DNA of 9,802 bases from a bacterium. Its GTDB lineage: Bacteria > Hydrothermota > UBA3072 > B12-G15. Positions 7,462 through 9,802 of the stretch are shown here, in pieces. The DNA lies in the NCBI GenBank assembly GCA_003646055.1, contig QNDZ01000053.1:1-9802 (forward strand), read 5' to 3'. Made by a program: the position numbers and the translations under genes. Within the stretch, counting starts at the first letter, position 1. Every line of letters starts with the position of its first letter. The notes under the pieces were generated by a model, which made no database searches, was not told the DNA's origin, and saw nothing but the letters and a program-made list of their open reading frames with translations.

Positions 7462-8129
7462 GGAAGATATTCCTTTTTTATGTTGAACATGGCTTTATAT
7501 ACATTGTTCATTCCATCAGGGAAGGATTCAATCATCTCTTTGATTCTGAATCTGCGTGTTTGATTCTTATAAGGGCATGGATTTTCCGTATATTCTATAC
7601 CCTCTCTTCGCAGGAAATTCTCGATCTCTGCCTCCCTCACATAATACATTGGCCTCAACATAATAATCTCACCATCAAAGAAATCCTGAATAGGTTTCAG
7701 TGTGGAGACCTCTCCATGATAAAAGATATTCATGATAAATGTTACAACAGCATCGTCCCTTGTGTGTCCAAATGCAATCTTTTTGAAGCCATTTTCATGG
7801 GCTATTTCAAATATTCTCTTTCTCCTGAAAAAACTGCATAAGAAACAGGGGGTTCTGTGGTCCTTTTTTACCTCTTTAGAAATGTCCACAACATCAATCA
7901 CATGGGGTAGTCCAGAGGCTTCCATCATTTTTTTTATTTTATCCCTGTCCTCTCCAAAACCATGGTCAATGTGAATCAGGAGAAACTCACTGATTTCCTT
8001 TCTCTCCTTTAGAAAAAGTGTCAGGGCAACACTATCCTTTCCACCAGAAAAAGCAATTGCAACCCTATCACCCATTTCAAGCATCTTATAGTTATAGATT
8101 GCAGCAGAGACCTTTTTCTTTATGCTCAT
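7458..8129 (-). CDS. ttcA: TtcA-like tRNA 2-thiolation PP-loop ATPase (short form)
   Basis: This 223-residue cytoplasmic enzyme belongs to the TtcA branch of the PP-loop N-type ATPases. Family members adenylate a tRNA base and replace its oxygen with sulfur, using an Fe-S cluster. Visible motifs are the PP-loop SGGKDS (28-33), IDHGFG (54-59), PCFLCSFFRR (94-103, Cys95 and Cys98), GHTRDD (121-126), LRPMYYVREAEIE (158-170) and ENPCPYKNQTRR (182-193, Cys185). Three cysteines in a CxxC + C arrangement match the [4Fe-4S] ligands known in TtcA. The N-terminal zinc-finger cysteines of TtuA/Ncs6 types are absent. E. coli TtcA is 311 residues, so this form is compact and lacks a C-terminal extension. 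The target (C32 as in E. coli, or another position) is not known. The ATG overlaps the upstream stop (ATGA) and GAGG lies only one base before it, so initiation probably depends on coupling. Confidence 0.85.
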   Translation of the reverse strand: MSIKKKVSAAIYNYKMLEMGDRVAIAFSGGKDSVALTLFLKERKEISEFLLIHIDHGFGEDRDKIKKMMEASGLPHVIDVVDISKEVKKDHRTPCFLCSFFRRKRIFEIAHENGFKKIAFGHTRDDAVVTFIMNIFYHGEVSTLKPIQDFFDGEIIMLRPMYYVREAEIENFLRREGIEYTENPCPYKNQTRRFRIKEMIESFPDGMNNVYKAMFNIKKEYLP

Positions 8130-9604
8130 TCCTCAGAGAAAACAAGCGCCTGGAATTTATATAGTTCTGCATCCCTCCAGGCATCACCAGGAAGCCCGGC
8201 CTTGTAACACACCTGCCTGAGGAATGTTTCCCTGTCCCATCCCCATTCAACAGGAACCTGTGGGAGGAGCAGGCCTGAGTAGAAACCCTTAACAATGTAA
8301 AGACCATCCCTCCCGATTTTTATTTCTTCAGGTTTTTTCACACGCTGAAAGGGGGTCAAAACGGATATCTCTATCTCTATATCCTTCAGTTCATCATATT
8401 TAACAGGTGGAAACCTTGGGTCCCTTGTTGCAGCAGATATTGCCATTTCCTGAACACCCAGATAGAGGGGTTTTACACCCCTTATGAGCCCAATACAACC
8501 ACGAAGTTGCCCGTGTTTTTTCAGGGTAACAAAAACCCCCATATTCTTTTGAAGTTCAGGGTCATCTATGTGAAATTCAGGGATATTCCCTGTTTTAAGG
8601 TATTCCTCAAGGGTTTTCCTTGCAATATTCAGGAGGGTTTTCTTCTGCTCTTTTGTAAGGTCAAAGGGCTTTTCAACCTCTGAATCCTCTATACCTTCCT
8701 CCTTTTCATTCCCTTTAACCAGTGCTGCTGAAACATATCCCACAACATAACCTGAGTAATTACCCACAACATCAGCAGATGTGGTGGTATGGAGGATAAC
8801 GGATTTCTCAGCACCAAGCATCTTTGCAGCCTTCATCACAGTGGCAACAGGACCACCACCACATGCAACTGCTATCCTCTGTCTCTCCATCTCCTCTATA
8901 AACTGGAAAAGCCCATCAGGGTTGTATTTCTTAATGTAGTCAATCACCACACTATCCATATCCTTTGCCTGCTGGTATGAATACCCATGATAAAGGTCAG
9001 AACTTGCAACCAAAACAACATCATCCCTTCCCTTGAGCACGTTGTAAAGGGCATTTGCAAGTATATCAATGTTTTCCTCTGTCTGTGCACCCATCACTAT
9101 TGGGACAATCTTGAAGTCCTTCAAAACAACCTGGAGAAAGGGAACCTGAACCTCCACTGAATGTTCATGGGTATGTGCCTCAGGGAAGTAATCTATCTTT
9201 GGATTCTCCCTCTCAAGTTTTTTCACAATATCTTCATCAATGAGAACTTCACCAAGGGGTGTTTTCCATTTACCTGAGGGATACACGCTCAATCCATCAA
9301 AGTATGCATGATGGGAAGGACCAATTATTACAACAGTCTTTATATTCTTGCCCTGAAGGAGTTTGTAACCATGTGCAGCTGTGAATCCAGAATAGGGGTA
9401 TCCAGCATGGGGACATATAAGGCCTATGACCTTTCCCCCTGTTTCTATCTTTGAATTATCAAGGAAACGCTGAATCATTTCCTTTAAATCAGATGGGTTG
9501 CCAGGATAAAACTGGCCTGCAACAGCAGGTTCTCTAACCATCTCAACCCCCTTGTTTTCACAGGTTATGAACAGCAATGAAAGGATTATTAACCACTTCT
9601 TCAT
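8126..9604 (-). CDS. amrB-amrA: MEMO-AMMECR1 fusion (AmmeMemoRadiSam proteins B + A) with export-like leader
   Basis: One 492-residue chain joins two conserved domains. Residues ~23-298 are MEMO (protein B): REPAVAGQFYP, ICPHAGYPYSG (His67), IGPSHHAYFDG (His98/His99), HTHEHSVEVQVPFL, SSDLYHG (201-207) and ACGGGP (Cys248). These include the His/His/Cys metal site known from human MEMO1 and place the domain in the extradiol-dioxygenase-like fold. A charged linker (~299-315) leads to AMMECR1 (protein A, ~318-488), with the signature LRGCIG (367-372), AATRDPRFPP and PVEWGWDRETFL. The role of the A/B/radical-SAM trio is not established; no radical-SAM partner is in this window. Residues 1-21 form a hydrophobic leader ending LLFITCENKG, resembling a lipoprotein or secretion signal, although Thr before Cys is not a classic lipobox. 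An alternative start at Met22 (base 9541) would give the usual cytosolic MEMO N-terminus. It opens the chain of overlapping genes. Confidence 0.92.
   Translation of the reverse strand: MKKWLIILSLLFITCENKGVEMVREPAVAGQFYPGNPSDLKEMIQRFLDNSKIETGGKVIGLICPHAGYPYSGFTAAHGYKLLQGKNIKTVVIIGPSHHAYFDGLSVYPSGKWKTPLGEVLIDEDIVKKLERENPKIDYFPEAHTHEHSVEVQVPFLQVVLKDFKIVPIVMGAQTEENIDILANALYNVLKGRDDVVLVASSDLYHGYSYQQAKDMDSVVIDYIKKYNPDGLFQFIEEMERQRIAVACGGGPVATVMKAAKMLGAEKSVILHTTTSADVVGNYSGYVVGYVSAALVKGNEKEEGIEDSEVEKPFDLTKEQKKTLLNIARKTLEEYLKTGNIPEFHIDDPELQKNMGVFVTLKKHGQLRGCIGLIRGVKPLYLGVQEMAISAATRDPRFPPVKYDELKDIEIEISVLTPFQRVKKPEEIKIGRDGLYIVKGFYSGLLLPQVPVEWGWDRETFLRQVCYKAGLPGDAWRDAELYKFQALVFSEE
9547..9553 (-). promoter_or_regulatory. 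Possible internal ribosome site for a leaderless-form MEMO start (Met22)
   Basis: AAGGGGG on the minus strand lies five bases before the ATG at 9541 (Met22). The upstream ATG at 9604 has only AGGA two bases away, which is poorly spaced. The internal site would produce a MEMO domain starting MVREPAVAGQFYPG, close to the usual family N-terminus. It may be chance, since the bases also encode Lys-Gly-Val. Confidence 0.35.
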
Positions 9605-9651
9605 AATCCTATATTAAACCAACTGATGGATAAACTCAAGTGGGAATTGTA

Positions 9652-9802
9652 TTATTCTTCAAAGAAGAATTCCTCAACCTCAACACTCCTCACAAGGAGG
9701 TAGGTCTTGTCAAGTGATGTTGCCTTTTTCAAATTTCTTATAAAGAATCTTTCTCTGTGTCTAAGTGGATACTGCATCCCCATAATCACAAGGTCTGCAT
9801 CC
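9652..9802 (-). CDS. C-terminal 49 residues of an unidentified protein, possibly an SLC12/APC-type transporter tail
   Basis: The minus-strand frame is open from the right edge and stops at TAA (9652-9654). The visible tail reads DADLVIMGMQYPLRHRERFF, then a basic helix (IRNLKKATSL), then DKTYLLVRSVEVEEFFFEE. A 'DADLVxxGMxxP ... LdkTyLLVRS' layout recalls the cytosolic C-terminal region of SLC12-like (Na-K-Cl cotransporter type) amino-acid/cation permeases, where a SKDADLVxLGLP block is followed by a strand ending in VR. This is a memory-based resemblance over a very short stretch and should be treated as a hint. The gap to the MEMO-AMMECR1 ATG is only 47 bases with no terminator, so the gene may be the upstream member of the same operon. 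Confidence 0.6.
   Translation of the reverse strand, partial: DADLVIMGMQYPLRHRERFFIRNLKKATSLDKTYLLVRSVEVEEFFFEE

Noticed and set aside
8126..9604. Calling the MEMO domain an active extradiol dioxygenase
   Set aside because: MEMO shares that fold and some metal ligands, but family members are not established dioxygenases; only the domain identity is supported.
9613..9639. Possible minus-strand promoter (TTGAGT, 15-base spacer, TTTAAT) before the MEMO-AMMECR1 gene
   Set aside because: The spacer is too short and the -35 box is weak; a start from it would leave almost no leader before the first ATG. It could only fit the internal Met22 start, so it is not listed as a feature.
1..9802. CRISPR array, tRNA/rRNA genes, insertion sequence or riboswitch
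   Set aside because: I found no spaced direct repeats, no cloverleaf-like CCA-ended segments, no transposase motifs and no long structured leader; intergenic gaps are all under 160 bases.

Overview
The window looks like part of the genome of a diderm (outer-membrane) bacterium. It encodes an Omp85/TamA-type outer-membrane barrel, a TamB-type envelope-spanning protein and several signal peptides. Arginine codons are mostly AGA/AGG, proteins are rich in Lys, Glu, Ile and Val, and spacers are short. That style fits thermophilic, often uncultivated, FCB-adjacent or deep-branching diderm lineages. The lineage is inferred from style only; there is no rRNA or other taxonomic marker here.

Left part, + strand (1-1823). 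The window opens inside the C-terminus of a PD40 (TolB-like) beta-propeller protein. Thirteen bases later comes a secreted alpha/beta-hydrolase (lipase) gene that stops after 41 codons, just past its oxyanion-hole motif, and appears to be a truncated remnant. A 155-base spacer follows, with an inverted repeat, a tiny doubtful ORF and a possible promoter. Then comes an intact malate/L-lactate dehydrogenase-family (Ldh_2) gene, closed by a clear intrinsic terminator at 1744-1823.

Right part, - strand (1841-9802, read from right to left). A compact operon runs convergently toward the dehydrogenase. In order it contains: the C-terminus of an unidentified protein (possibly an SLC12/APC-type transporter tail); a MEMO-AMMECR1 fusion (AmmeMemoRadiSam proteins B and A on one chain) with an N-terminal signal or lipoprotein-like peptide; a short TtcA-like tRNA thiolase of the PP-loop ATPase family; a TamA/BamA-like outer-membrane protein with three apparent POTRA domains; a 1110-residue TamB-like protein; and a small single-pass membrane protein of unknown function. 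The three junctions fusion/ttcA, ttcA/tamA and tamA/tamB are all 4-base stop/start overlaps (ATGA, ATGA, GTGA), which predicts translational coupling.

TamA and TamB form a recognised envelope pair for outer-membrane protein assembly or lipid transport. The MEMO-AMMECR1 protein and the tRNA thiolase have no established link to that pair. Their tight coupling here, and the export-like leader on the MEMO-AMMECR1 fusion, are the most unusual features of the window.
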